Positions 46,886 through 59,100 are shown, counted from the stretch's first letter. The stretch is DNA of 64,000 bases from Perilla frutescens (GCA_026008535.1 BRKX01000011.1:48406183-48470182); one strand, 5' to 3'. Program-made: numbers and translations. The notes: a model not told the origin generated them from the sequence alone.

Positions 46886-47443
46886 CTATCGAAGAAAAGC
46901 ATAAAACATGAGGCAGACGTATATAAGAAGTGCAGAGGGGACTAAAATGAGCAAGGGGCTGACGGCGGCCACCGCGTGCCACCCCCAACAACCAAAGTTC
47001 CCGAGCTTAATCTGCACCAACTCCACCAGCGCCGCCGTCAAAAATGCGCACCCCAAGACCGAACCGGCGGCGGACGCCACAATCCCGGCTTGCAGCAGCC
47101 GCAAGTTCACGCGTCCGCTGCTATGCATGCCGGCGTGCACCGCCGCCCCCCGGATTTTATCGCCGGCTCTAATGGAAAGCTTGAGGGCGGAAGCGATGAG
47201 ACTGGAGAAGAGGAAGGCGCTGAAGGAGTAGACGTGTGACTCCACGAAATGCTTGGCGGAGGCGGAGCTGGCGGCGCAGGCGGTGGCGCTGATGAGGATG
47301 TTGTTGGGGTCCGCCGGGTTCAAGGCGATGCCGACGAAGGCGGCGAATGCGAACAGTGAGTTCACGTTTAGGGTTCCGTCTAACGCCATTATGTGTATGC
47401 TAGTGGAGCTTAATCTATGGCGGGGATCAATGTTTTGGCTCAT
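46886..47443 (-). CDS. Plant-specific four-TM membrane protein, function unknown
   Basis: 185 codons, intronless, markedly GC-richer than its surroundings. Four hydrophobic segments lie at about residues 27-46, 72-92, 115-142 and 152-181. The first follows an N-terminal IHIMALDGTLNVNSLF, a motif I associate with a family of uncharacterised plant proteins sometimes labelled maternal effect embryo arrest 60; this is from memory. The start at 47443 is preferred because the stretch before LNVNSLF looks conserved; Met19 (47389) is an alternative. Likely a small integral membrane protein; role not known. Confidence 0.75.
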   Translation of the reverse strand: MSQNIDPRHRLSSTSIHIMALDGTLNVNSLFAFAAFVGIALNPADPNNILISATACAASSASAKHFVESHVYSFSAFLFSSLIASALKLSIRAGDKIRGAAVHAGMHSSGRVNLRLLQAGIVASAAGSVLGCAFLTAALVELVQIKLGNFGCWGWHAVAAVSPLLILVPSALLIYVCLMFYAFLR

Positions 47444-48197
47444 TATTCTATGTGTGTGTGTTAAAAATAAATAAATTAGATGTCATTTTTTGGACAATTT
47501 TGGTGTTATTTATGAATCATTGATTGGGATTTGGGAAAAATGTTTCTCTTGATTGGTGGGACAAATTAAGGAGTGGCGTTGAAGTTTGAAAATAAGGAAA
47601 GGAACTCTTTAAAGAAAAGTAAGAGCAAAACACACAAATAAGAAAATGGGCTGAATTTAATTTGGATATATTACTCAACTAATTATAAATGGGTAATTTT
47701 AAATACAACACCATTATATTTTTTGTAATCTCCAAAATTAATAAATTAAATTTCTCATTTAAATGTACTTTTTTACTCTCATACCCTCAATTTATTTCCA
47801 ACTTCATATCATATATATCTTCTTCCTCAAAACCAAACAAAATATCATATCTTTGTAGAATCACTATCTAAATAAAGTTTTATTAATAAAAGAAAAATAA
47901 CCCGCAAGAATCTAGAAATCCCAGTTATCACAAGTCGATAACTTAAAGACCAGGGCCTTATCAAAACCCACATGGAAAATCCAGTGTAGGAAACAACTAT
48001 GTGGGAAAAAGAGTACCCTTCTAAACAAAACGAAAAAAACCCGTGCCACAATTATCTTGAGTTACATCATCTAAAATACAATGAATTGAAGAAAATAAAA
48101 AACCAGAAGCAGTAGTAGGTGCCGCTAACAAGTCAGCAACCCTATTACCCTCTTTATAAATATGAGAAGTGCAAAAATGTATTGTACCAATAAATGA
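47444..48197. other. Intergenic DNA, no gene seen
   Basis: Promoter side of the four-TM gene and AT-rich spacer. Nothing further recognised. Confidence 0.55.
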
Positions 48198-48480
48198 TTG
48201 CGGCTAGCTCGGGAGTATAGCCTTCACGCTGATCGTGGTGTAAGATCCATTGCCTTAAAAAAGATTGCGGCTAGCTCGGGAGTATAGCCTTCACGTTGAT
48301 CGTTTCCAAGGTTAATACATTATTCAACAAATCGATTACACTCTTGAAATGTGAACTGGAGATACTCGGACTCTTGCTCAGAAAAGAAGCCGAAAAGAAG
48401 ATCGAGAGAGAGGATCAATATTTATTTTTCTGTCTTTTACTACTCATCATAAAGAGATCCCATGGCCCCTAGCAATTACA
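48198..48480 (-). repeat. 3' LTR part of the copia element with a 67-bp tandem duplication
   Basis: GATTGCGGCTAGCTCGGGAG and the following phrase occur at 48198 and again at 48265, separated by TGGTGTAAGATCC; the right LTR has the phrase once. The LTR probably extends towards about 48760. Confidence 0.7.
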
Positions 48481-49397
48481 ATACTTATATGAAAAGAGGA
48501 TCCCAAAGTAGGCCCAAGCCCCCCCCCACGTGCGATGACGACCAGACCAGGCTGAAACGAACGGTGCGCGCGTGTGGGCTTCGCTATCACAACCCAACCC
48601 ACAAAAGCCCTTTGCTAACTTAACTTAATTGACCAAATGAGAAAATGAGAGAAATATAAACTAATCCAAACTCATTTACATATCCAATGTGGGACAAGCA
48701 ACAAAGAGAAACAAAGCACCAAATGTTGCCGCCATTTCTAAAAATCCCCCACAAATGGCATGCAAAAGAAGAGAGAACAGAACAACTGAGCAAGAAAAGG
48801 AAAAATGCATAAATATCAATAAGCATAAGATTTTGAATTGACACTTACTCTTATGGAGGTCAACATGTAAATCGAAAAAGTGTGTCAAACACTTGAGCTT
48901 TAAGAATACAAATGTTCCCCTCCCACAACACACATCAATCCTTAAATCAAGTAAACTCTGCGATACAAAAAATCAACCAACATAATCTTGGATTCTCATG
49001 AGTATTTCTAGAAAGAATATATCTTTCATCAGAGATGGCCAATTCTCACACAAACTCACTCAGGTGATTACAGATTGATCATCCCAATAACACAATCATA
49101 CAAACTAGTGCATTTCAACAACACAAATGTATAGAATCATTATGAGCTAAAGGCTCAACCTCAAGATCAATCATTTTGTACATAAGCACACAACCATCAA
49201 GTCCACCACTTAGGACCACCTAATCATAAGGCTATTGTTTAAACATTTCATAACCAAAAACTCAAAATTTTCTCAACAAGCATTCAATAAGCTCAATAAG
49301 ATAAACCATACAACTTCATTTGACCTTTAACAAATATCCACTATAAGTTACCTCACCAATGTAGTTTTACGTCCATTCCATAAGAATAGTCGACCAC

Positions 49398-50576
49398 TTA
49401 TTTTCCGTTAAGACCTTTGATTAGAGGATCAACCAGATTCCTTTTGGATCTTATAAAATCCAAAGAAATCACTTCATTTTCTAGCAACTGTCTCATGGTA
49501 GCATGCCTCAATCGGATGTGTCTCTTCTTTCCATTGTAGATGCTATTCTTAACAACTCCAATATCAGCCTGTGAACCATAATGTAAAGAAATGAGAACAG
49601 CTGAATCCCTCACACGAGGTATATCAGCTAGTAAACTTCTCAACCAATCAGCTTCAACACTTGCCAACTCCAGAGCAATAAATTAAGATTCCATAGTAGA
49701 ATTCGCAATACAAGATTGCTTATCAGATTTCCAATAAATTAATTTAAGCAGTATTTTCCTTTTACCAAGAACTTCAGTGACACTGAAGTTGCCCATGTAG
49801 ACGCATTTGCCTTCTCCAGTTTCCTCAAACTTATGGAAAAGTTCATTGTTGCTGCAAAAATGTATTGAGGCTCCAGTATCCAACACCCAATCAGTTTTGT
49901 TCTCCACCATATTTGTTTCAACTACAACAGCAGCAACAATATCATCAGTTTTAGTCAAGTTAGCTTGAGATCCAGCATAAGATGAATTAGGCCTCTGGGA
50001 TTGTCTTTAGCGTTTTGGGCATTGATATGCTTTGTGGCTGGGAGTACCGTACACCCAACAAGTCAGTTTGGAGAGAGGTTTTTTAGCTATCTTTTTCTCA
50101 GTGATGGGATTTCTTTTCTTCCACTCCAGCTTATCCCTTTTTGGAACATAGTGACTCTTCCCTTTTCCTGAAGCTGCAGCAAATTCAACAAAATTAGCAT
50201 TAACAAAATTAGAAGACAAAGAAAGTGATTTATCTTTCAGTCAATTAGCCTCCTCAGTACGCATGTGACTGATGAGCTCCTGCAAAGTTAAATGTCTCTT
50301 CTTATGTTTCAGCATATTCGGGTAGTCAGCCCAAGAGGGAGGGAATTTCTCAAGCAACAAATTAGCCTGAAGTATCAGTCTTCAACTTGGGTACAACAAC
50401 ATCATCATTATCTAGGAAAATAATGACAGATTCTTCGGAGGATCTGAGAAGAGCACATAATCGACATAAAGCTGTTCGAAGAAAATAAGAAGCTTATGTG
50501 ACCACTTTCTATAATTCTAACCATCAAGGGGTTCCAATTTCGACAAATTGAGTAGGGCTCTGGAAGAGAATGCCAT
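49398..50576 (-). pseudogene. Copia gag-pol remnants
   Basis: Gag begins at ATG 50576 (MAFSSRALLNLSKLEPLDG). A weak CCHC knuckle (CWVYGTPSHKAYQC) is at about 50010-50070. The protease site DTGAS is in 49683-49958. RNase H remnants at 49398-49690 show EADWL, SQADI, IYNGKKRHIRLRH and the terminal DPLIKGL. Protease runs almost directly into RNase H, so an internal deletion removed integrase and reverse transcriptase. Stops and frame changes separate the parts. Confidence 0.8.
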
Positions 50577-50641
50577 TATCAATCGTTTATAAATTGTAGG
50601 ATCAAAATTGGAAGATATCAAAAATATTAAATCGTTGTGAC

Positions 50642-50960
50642 ATGGTGTAGGATCCACTGCCTTAAAAATGATTGCAGCTAGCCCGGGGTGTATAGCCTTC
50701 ACCCCGATCATTTTCAAGGTTTACAGAACGTTCAATAAATCGATTACACTCTCGAAATGGGAACTAGAGATACTCGAACTCTTGCTTAGAAAAGAAGCCG
50801 GAAAGAAGATCGAGATAGAAGATCCAATATTTATTTATTTTTATCTTTTACTACTCATCTTAAAGAGAGATAAATAGCACAAGAGATGAGAGCCATTAAT
50901 TAAGCCTCTCCATAACGCATGATGAAATCATGAGAACCCTAGCAGCTACAATACTTATTC
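50642..50960 (-). repeat. 5' LTR part of the copia element
   Basis: Matches 48237-48500 in order, from TGGTGTAGGATCC to GCTACAATACTTATT, with many substitutions, indicating an old insertion. Confidence 0.7.
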
Positions 50961-51000
50961 AAACTGAGAGCAAAAAATAAAGCAAACGGGAAAAGAAAAG

Positions 51001-51888
51001 AAAATATATGATCCCAAACTTACATTGCTCGATCATCTTTAAAGGGACCTTTATGTCAATTTAGGCGGACATCATATATAGAAAGAAGACTTATTTAGAT
51101 TTAAATCAAATAAATTTAATTCCCATTTATTTATAATTTTATATTAAAAGTTGATTTTCGTAATACAATCAATGATACAATGTGTATTAAATATTAATTA
51201 TCAAAGATACCAACTCAACTATGGAAGGGAAAAAATCGGAAAAAAATGTATTCATGCAAATTTCAGTGTTTTATGGAAGAGTGGAGCTAGAGTTTCCGAA
51301 AGCGAAACTTTCCATTACAGAGCATTTCAATTTTTTGATCTAGCACTTCAATTTTTGGCTTTAGGTAGCCCAAATGAGTTTTAACATCCTACTTATTTAC
51401 TACTTATTATTTGTTGAAAATTCACATAACAAAAAATCTAGGGGTTTATTTAGCTAATTTCTAGAACACGGGCAATGTGTATTTCTTTGGTAATTCTAAA
51501 CACAGCCTCTAATTTTCTCTTTATAGTCCCCATAATTTATAAAATATAAATATAATTAAAATAGTCTTTTTACCCTTTATTCCATCACTTAAAACCTAAT
51601 AAAATTAATTAACATAGCCCCACTCCTATTTCGTAAGGAATTTATTTTGCTAACTACACATTAATTATAATCTTAGTCAACCATTAATCCTAATTCCCAA
51701 GCACATGTTTTACCCAAATAATTATTTGTTTTACATCATATGAATATGATCAAAAATTTTATCATCAATATTGTAGAAACAATTATACTTGTGAAATTGA
51801 AGCAAACAAAGATATGATATGTTGTGCAATAAATCGTTGGTAGCAAATTTAGCGCAATTACAAAGAAAAATTAGAAATTGTTACCCGG
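51001..51888. other. AT-rich intergenic DNA, no gene seen
   Basis: No coding sequence or recognisable repeat. Confidence 0.55.
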
Positions 51889-51941
51889 TGGGGATGGCCT
51901 AGTGGTGGAGTGAGGTTGCTGATAGGAGATTTTGTCTCTAC
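51889..51941 (+). mobile_element. 5' fragment of a tRNA-derived SINE, cut by element 2
   Basis: GGGGATGGCCTAGTGGTGGA with the same perfect box A (51895-51905) as the SINE at 26628-26809, continuing to GTCTCTA, where the other SINE has GTCTCAAG just before box B. The sequence then changes to LTR sequence. Confidence 0.7.
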
Positions 51942-51946
51942 TATGA

Positions 51947-53515
51947 TGTTTCAATATTTATAAACTCGTGTCAATGCCTACAAGTGTACAAGCATATGTT
52001 TGTAGCAACGATGATACGAGGTCGATCCACGAAGAAAAGGAATTAAAACGTGAAAATGCAAGTACCACGACGATAGACGAGTGAAATATTTAGACTATAA
52101 CTAGGTGAGGGTTGACTATCATCCACAATACCAAACATAAACTTAAATGACAAACACCAAACAACAACTAAACAAACTAAATATCATGTAAAAAAAAGAC
52201 CAAAAAAGGGGAGATTTGAAGAAGATAAATTTAGGCAAGACTCTAGAACATGGATTCACAATCTTCCTCTTGATCAAACAACAAGGGTTAAACATATGAT
52301 CATGCTAAGTTCATAGATAGGAAGGCCACGAATATAGAAAGAGTATCTCTCGAATATCTCTTTAATTGCGAATGCGACAAGAATGACTATCACTAATACA
52401 TTCCCAGGTCGCACCTACCAAAGGCTCTAAGGGGTCACATTTTCTTCTACAAAATCAACATTCGACAAAGAAGACAAATATGTAGATTTAATCTAAGTAT
52501 GCTTATGATCACGGGATGGGCAAGATGCAAGTGATTCATACATTTGATGTTAGAAAGAAGGCCACTCAAACAACACCATTCAAGAACAAACATGGATTAA
52601 AATATTGACAAAGCATAACCATATATATCAAACCCTAATCAAGATCAAGATTCACATTGTTCCTCCACATCCTAGAGCCCTAAGGCTCTAGCCAACTATA
52701 TTTACAACAAGATCAAGAATACAAAAAGAGGATCCAAAACCCATTCTAAATACAAGAGTAAAAGAGTGCAGGAGAAGATAAAACCCAATGTAGAACAAAC
52801 TCCTTCAATCCCTTGGCTTGAATCTTCCAATGGATGGTTGAATATTCCCCCTTCTCTTGATGTTCTTGATCTTCAAAAATCCCAAATGGAGAGTGTTTCT
52901 ATGAGTATTTTCGAGTGGAAGTTGGATGGTTTGAACTCCCAAGAGTTATAAGATATATTGGACCAATAATGGAGTGCCAAAAGTCAAAAAGTGGATTTGT
53001 CAGTCCCAAACGCGACCCCGTCAGACTCGCGCCTGGAGGTTGAGTTTGGAACAAAGGAAAACACGTCTCTGAAGTGGCTGAAAAGTGGGCCAATGGGTCA
53101 TGCCTGGAGGCCATGGAGCGTGACCCCCCTGCGATCGCGCCCGGAGGGATCTGCAACACGACCTCTGCTGGGTCGCGCCTATAGGCCGCGCCCGGGCCTC
53201 ATATTTTTCAGCCCCTGAAGGGCTCTGCAACGTAACCTTTTGACCGAGTTCTAAGGCCGTGTCTGAGCCCAACACTTGGTTTTCTTCATCTTTTCAAGTC
53301 TTCTGCGGCCTTTGATGATCGAAATCCCAATTTAACTTTGATTTGTACTAAATTAACCCAAAATATCCTGTATTGACCACTTATAACAAAATTAAAGATT
53401 AAAGACAATATTTATATTATTAACATACATATATACATAAACTGATAAACCTAGTGCAAATGCATTCAAAAGTGAGTGCAAAGAGTGCAATTGAGTGCAA
53501 TTTAAGCACTCATCA
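51947..53515 (-). repeat. 3' LTR of element 2
   Basis: On the minus strand starts TGATGAGTGCTTAA right after the polypurine tract and ends near ATATTGAAACA. It has a CG-rich tract (53000-53280) and, near its end, a GGATCGACC...TACACTTGTAG segment matching the end of element 1's LTR. The exact lower boundary is inferred from the CA end and the adjacent SINE. Confidence 0.75.
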
Positions 53516-53516
53516 A

Positions 53517-53529
53517 CTCTCCCAAACTT
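53517..53529 (-). other. Polypurine tract of element 2
   Basis: AAGTTTGGGAGAG on the minus strand directly before the LTR, matching the site in element 1. Confidence 0.8.
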
Positions 53530-54977
53530 AAATATTTATTTGTCCCTAAACAAAAATAAGAGTAACAAGGCAAGAATTTTGATTTAAGTAGAATCAAGAT
53601 GATAATTTGCTTCAAAATCAAAAGACAAGCATTGCATAGATGATGTTGGCAATCAAACATAAACAAGTACAATAAAATCATCATGAAACAATTATTGAAG
53701 TACAAGCTCTCACAAGGATCAAAGAACGCTCACTCTCGAGTGTATAGGCAAAACGTGTATCCACTTAAGGTCAAGAGTGCATTAGATTTCTACCATAAGC
53801 TTGAAAGGTGACTAACATCTCCGCTACTTCACGTATATTCTTAATCAAGAATCATTAAGGGCTTTCGGGTTGTAGTGAATGCTTTTCAGAAAGGTAGGTA
53901 CATATTTGGCCAAGTGGCTTCCCAAAATACCAAAATCAATACATTATTAAAACAAGTAGAACAACACAAGTTCTCTTCTACCCTTTTGTTTCACAACCCA
54001 ATATCTTTGTGAGTTTTCTAAATTTTTCATCATTTCTTACTCTTTTTGTTTGTGATCTTAATGTGAACGTATCTCTTCTTTTCTTCACTTAAGAATTTTC
54101 AATTCAAATCAAGATAATTCACTTCTTTTTGTTCTTTTTCATCACAAGAGTATTTCAATATTTTACCTTTTTCCAACTACAAGATTTCTCATAAGTTCAA
54201 TTTGAAAGAATATACACAAATCTTGCCATTTATTTCATTCACAACCCAACAAAATCAAGAAAACATTTCAAGGCTCAAAAAGGGCTTGCAAGGGATTCAA
54301 TTTGTATTGGAAAGAACATATTTGGATAAAAATGAGTTTAAACAAAGAATGACCTTAAATTGTTTTCAAGAAATCAAACACACAATTTGTAACCTCAATT
54401 AAGTCACAAAGCAAGTTCTAGAGAAAGACTAGTGCACCACGGGGACCATTAATCACTCATCAAAGAAATCTTTGGATCAAAATCTTCCCAAGGTAAACTT
54501 TTCCTTCAATAATTGTACTTTTGAGACATGACAAGAATCTTGTTTACATTATCATGCTATACAATCTTGCATTTTATCAATATTTTTCAAAAAATTTCAA
54601 CAGAAGCTCATCATCATCAAAGATTCCAACTCAATTAAAAACATGCTCATGACTCCTATCATGTTACAAGAACATACACCTATTTAAGTAAGAACAATCC
54701 CAAACCACATATCATAAGGCAATTGAACAAAAATATAGATAAAGCATCACATGTTCATGAAATAAAATGACATGCAACTAAATATCCATCAATGCCTCCA
54801 TCCGAACAATCCAAAATAAAACAAACTTAGAAATCCTAACATAGTTCAAAGCATAAATAAACATAAGCATGCAAGCATGCTCAACTATCCGAAAATATAA
54901 ACAAATTAACTAGGCATTGTTTAAATAAAGCGATAAAAATGAGCAGAAAAGATCCTTGCCAACCATCACTCTCTTCC
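53530..54977 (-). other. 3' non-coding region of element 2
   Basis: About 1.45 kb without coding capacity, the counterpart of 20915-22252 in element 1. Confidence 0.65.
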
Positions 54978-54991
54978 CCTCCCCCAAACTT
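54978..54991 (-). other. Polypurine-tract-like site after the post-pol ORF of element 2
   Basis: AAGTTTGGGGGAGG preceded by AAT, 65 bp past the ORF stop; same sequence and place as in element 1. Confidence 0.5.
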
Positions 54992-55055
54992 ATTTTGGTC
55001 CAAGTGAGAAAATAAGTTTGGAGACAAAAAGATGGTGGCAATGGTCACTAACGGC

Positions 55056-56824
55056 TCAGTGTGGAGGATGCTGCTGGTGATGCAGAGACTGGTGCGGAAA
55101 CTGCTGTGAAGATGATGGCGCCATGAACTGAGAGGTCTGGAACTACTGAGAGGAGGTCACCATGAATTGTCCCGTCGGCATCTGCTGGAAGTGCTATGAG
55201 GAGGATGAGGATGCAAAAAACTGTCTAGTCGGGAACTGCTGCATCGACTGGAATGGCTGCTGCTTCTGAAAATGCTGTTGCGGCTGGTAGGAGTGATAGG
55301 GGGTCATCGGTCGTTGGTGCTGAGATGGAGTGTAGGGCTGATGCTGTGACTCAGATCCAGTGTTCATTCCTCTGAAGAGTCCGGCTAGGTCCTGTATATC
55401 TGATCTAAACGAGCCCATGATATCTGTTAGGCATCTGATCTCACCCCTAAGGCCCGTGTACCTCTCGTCTATCTCCGTCTAGATGGCATGAAATCTTTCA
55501 TCCACACTGGACTGAATCTGACCCATTCTGTTATGCATGTCGCTTCGGATATCATCAAATCTTGTGTACAAATCCTGCCTCAGAGATTCCCAAACTCATC
55601 ATGCACATCACTCCTCCAGTTTTGCATGGACTCCTCCATTGACGTCATGTAGCTATCCAGTGCATCAAAGCAGCCAACAATTTGTTCTTCAGTGTAGCGC
55701 CGTCCTCGTCTGAAATTGGCATTGGATGGTCCCTCTTCAGCATCGTGCCCTCCTCCTTCTGGTTGCTCATCTATAGCATCTCTGATGCCCCTAAGAAGTC
55801 ACGCATCTCGTACAACCTCACGGTGAGCTGGTGTATCCATCATCCAGTTTTCACATTTTTGGAAGTTGGATACATGAGTAAGAGCTAGATTTGGCAGTAG
55901 AAAGTTCCCCCCTCCTCTAATGGACAATAGATATGTGGTCGTGTCCGAGGTGAGCATCTTTATGTTTCTCAAGTAGGGGATACTCAAGAGTCTCGATCCT
56001 GGACTCTCTTGGTACTCATCCAAATCAATATTGAAGTGCTCGGCTATTGGGGTGGTCAATCTCCTAATGCAAATCCAGCCATTATCTATGTGAGCCTGCC
56101 TTTGAAGCTGCTCAAGAAAGAATGCACCGAAGTTCAGGTGGACGACATTCAACATGGCCCACAATGCGAACAATTCTGAAGTCCTCAACCCACTGTTCTC
56201 TCGTCTAGCAAAAACTAAAGATGCTAGAATGCGGTGTAGATTTCTGAAGACGGGGTTAGGCAGGGCAGATGCCTTGGCAATGCTGGAGTCATATTTCTCA
56301 GTGTCAGACTCCGTAAGGCAGACTAGGTGGTATGCAAAGTCCTTATCGTATCTAGCCGGAGCATGGTAGATGCCGTCATCAGGAGCATTGAAGATTCGGT
56401 TAATGTCATCAACCGTGAGAGCTCTATCCACATTGCCCATTTTGAAGGTGCACCTTATGGGCCCTCTCTTGGCCGTCCTCTTGATGTCCAATGTACTCAG
56501 CACCTCTTTCACCAAGAGAGGGTAGGTCTTCCTTGTTGTCTCCAGAGCCTGTAGCCAGCCGATCCTATCCAGAAGGGTCCATACGTCGTCCCTTATCCCA
56601 AGAATCTCTGTGGATGTGGGACACATGAATTGTGTAGTGGCCACGTTCAATGGGAATAGTCAATCCCAGTTTGTTCTGTGCCCCGCCTCTGTAAAGTGAA
56701 TCCCATATGTCATGGGATCGTCTATCCCGAGGTCTTCTTCTTATGCCTCATCTTCCTGTTCTATTTCGGGGTCAAATTTGGGCTCTTGTCTTCTTGTAGA
56801 CTTCCTTTCCCTTTTTGATGCCAT
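55056..56824 (-). pseudogene. Post-pol ORF of element 2, related to 19152-20834
   Basis: About 590 codons from ATG 56824 (MASKRERKS) to TGA 55056. A basic start and acidic stretch are followed by a globular domain (56650-55799) sharing with element 1 the pattern of a Trp-rich RIGW segment, YP.LV.E.LSTL, NPVF..L..I.AS.V.AR.E.SG.R and the DTPAH motif, then a Met/Asp-rich coiled coil and a Gln/Pro/Phe-rich tail (QPQQHFQKQQPFQ). Stops and one frameshift (between about 55800 and 55420) interrupt it. No signal peptide or clear TM segment. Conservation of the whole domain order in two diverged elements argues for past selection on this protein. Function unknown. Confidence 0.75.
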
Positions 56825-56848
56825 CTTTGTGTGTTTGGGATATGGTAC

Positions 56849-57507
56849 CTGAGAAAAAGAAAAAGAATCCATAAGACATAGGGGCAAAAACTAACTTAAA
56901 ATCCAAACAAATAAATTGAGGTTTCAAAGTATATGACAAAATCCAACACACTTCCTCAACTAACTTTGGTGAATCAAAGTTCAAATTCATTTACAATTTC
57001 ATGCCTCCTACCAAATGATAAACATGCTCCACTTTCCAAAATACCAACATCAAAATCCAAAATGGGCACATATTTATCTTGGCACAAAGGGCCTCATTCC
57101 ATATTTGACAATATAAAAAACAAAGGCAAAATGTACATGTGTCCAAAACCAAACATGAAACTTTAGAAAAGAGAGGCTTTAATTACCAATCACAATATCA
57201 ACAACAAAGAGCTCCCCTTTTTCCATTTATCCACCACAACAAATTCCATTTTCTTGGCATTATCATGAATTTCCAACCACAAATGCAAGTAATTTTCAAT
57301 TTGTTAAATAAAAGACCCTCATTTCTAAAATGACAATATCAAAACATTGGAGGGCTTATTCAATATTAAAGAGCAATGCTCGCATTTTTATCTCATGCAT
57401 TCAACAATTTCATGATTCTTTGAATAAGATTTTTAAGCAAAAAGAGGATTAAGATCAATATGACAATATCCAAAGCAACATAGCAACATCACATGTATAC
57501 TACATTG

Positions 57508-57550
<43 letters not shown>

Positions 57551-58372
57551 GCTCCAAAATTTATCAAATTCATGCTTTTCCCAAAGAATCTTATCATGCA
57601 AAAATTCACATTAAGGTTGAATAAAGCATGTAAATACCAAATCAAAATCGACATTCTTGCACCAATTAACAAATATTCAAATTTCCCCAAATTACAATTA
57701 GTGATCAAATATCAACCTAATTTGGAGGTGACAAATGCACATTGTGCAAGAATGAAACAACATCATCAAACAAGATTGGCAAGGGTTCCAAACAATAAAA
57801 TAACATACAAATTATTTGAGAAATCGATCCTTTATGCCCCGTTCCAATAATTTCAACATGAACCTAAGCCAAATACATTAAAATCCAACCAATTGTTTCA
57901 ACTTGCAATGCATTAGTCATACTTAGACTAGGTAGGAACAAAATACAACATTCAATCAACCAAAAATGGCATATTTTCCTCAAATGAGCACAAAGCACTT
58001 CATCCTAATTGTCTAAGTGCAAGAATTGTAAGCATTCACCCCTCATTTGAGCGATAATGGAGACAAAGACAAGCAAATGACATAAAAAACCAAGGTTCAC
58101 CATTATTGCTCCAAATTCATGAAGAAACCAAACAAATTCCACCAAAATCTCAACAAAATTCCAATACCCATATCATACACATGCTAGAAATTGTACAACT
58201 TCTCAAATGTAAGCACAATTTGGGTAAAATTCATGTAATTTTCGTTCATCCCAAACCTAAGTCACAAAAGAGGAATTTTTCCCCAAATTTCTCAAAATGT
58301 GAACAATGGAAGCATATAATTCATGCTAGAGTATAATTCAAGTGAAGTTATGGAGGATCTTAGAGAACTTAC
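56849..58372 (-). other. Predicted leader intron of the post-pol ORF (element 2)
   Basis: Donor AAACAAG/GTAAGT at 58372 is a near-perfect 5' splice site; acceptor TTTTTCTCAG at 56849 lies 24 bp upstream of the ATG at 56824. The interior is AT-rich and non-coding and includes the CT microsatellite. Parallels 18575-19143. Confidence 0.6.
57511..57548. repeat. (CT)n microsatellite
   Basis: About 19 uninterrupted CT dinucleotides within the predicted leader intron. Confidence 0.95.
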
Positions 58373-58439
58373 CTTGTTTCTTCTTGAAGGAGGGTGAAAA
58401 TCATGTGTGAGAGTGAGTGAGAGTGAGGAAAATGAGTGA

Positions 58440-58720
58440 AAATGAAGTGAAAAGGGGTATTAAAACCCGTCGGGTGTGAGGCGTGACCCCGACTGGGTTG
58501 CATTCAATGCCCGTATCCCGGGTGCCCTGCACTGCGACCCATGATAGCTCGCGCCCGAAGCTCGCATTTGAACTGAAGAAAATCAAGCCGCAGAAGGCCT
58601 CTGCAACACAGGCCACGGTCGCGCCCCGAGCCCGCATCTGAAGGTGTCTGGGGCGCGACCCCTATCTTGGTCGCGTTCGATGGTCACGTCCCAAGCCTTC
58701 ATTTTTCATTTCTTTGTTTT
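58440..58720 (-). promoter_or_regulatory. Internal LTR-like CG-rich tract of element 2, candidate second promoter
   Basis: CG-rich island in AT-rich DNA, related to the tract in this element's LTR (53000-53280): both have repeated GCGACCC/TCGCGCC phrases and GAAGG(G/C)CTCTGCAAC. Same place relative to the leader intron and post-pol ORF as in element 1. On the minus strand TATTAAAAC-like GGTTTTAATACC lies just downstream (58458-58469). Promoter function is inference. Confidence 0.5.
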
Positions 58721-58729
58721 TCTTCTCCT

Positions 58730-59100
58730 TTCGACACTTATTCCCCGATTGTCTCTAGTTTTCTATTCCTGTAAAATTTTCACTCACTTTAAGCACACAA
58801 ACACCATCTATCATGTTTAATTCCTCACTCTAGGAATCACAAAATCAAAAACAGAATTAACTAGACAAATAAATTCAAAATAAACCAAAATAAGCGAAAA
58901 ATAAACTAGCAAAATTTAAAAATAATTGGGTTGCCTCTAAACTAGCGCTTAATTTAACGTCGTGAGCTCGATGGGATATGGTCTTCAAATGTTTTTTAGA
59001 TGAAGTACAAACACTCCGGTTTGCTCCTACGCATTGTAGAACTTTTTCACACGTTGTCCATTGACAACAAATCGATTTCCGTCCTTGGCTTGTAATTTCA
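58730..59100 (-). other. Pol-to-tract spacer of element 2
   Basis: Degraded end of pol and non-coding spacer; GGCTTGGGTTGCCTC-type sequence near 58927 matches the GGGAGGCAACCCAA at 17889 in element 1. Confidence 0.5.

Larger units (their letters stand above)
48198..51000 (-). mobile_element. Degraded Ty1/copia retrotransposon lacking RT and integrase
   Basis: Direct repeats at 48237-48480 and 50642-50880 share long phrases such as TCGATTACACTC and GATACTC and the adjoining AGAAAAGAAGCCG, and are diverged LTRs. Between them, on the minus strand, lie a gag start, a zinc knuckle, a protease site and RNase H, in copia order but with integrase and RT missing. Outer boundaries are approximate. Confidence 0.8.

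Noticed and set aside
46908..47239. Plus-strand open frames opposite the four-TM protein
   Set aside because: GC-rich antisense shadows; the minus-strand product has coherent TM segments and a family motif.
54202..54402. Plus-strand open frame in the 3' region of element 2
   Set aside because: Lies in the AT-rich non-coding region of a minus-strand retrotransposon without any recognisable motif.
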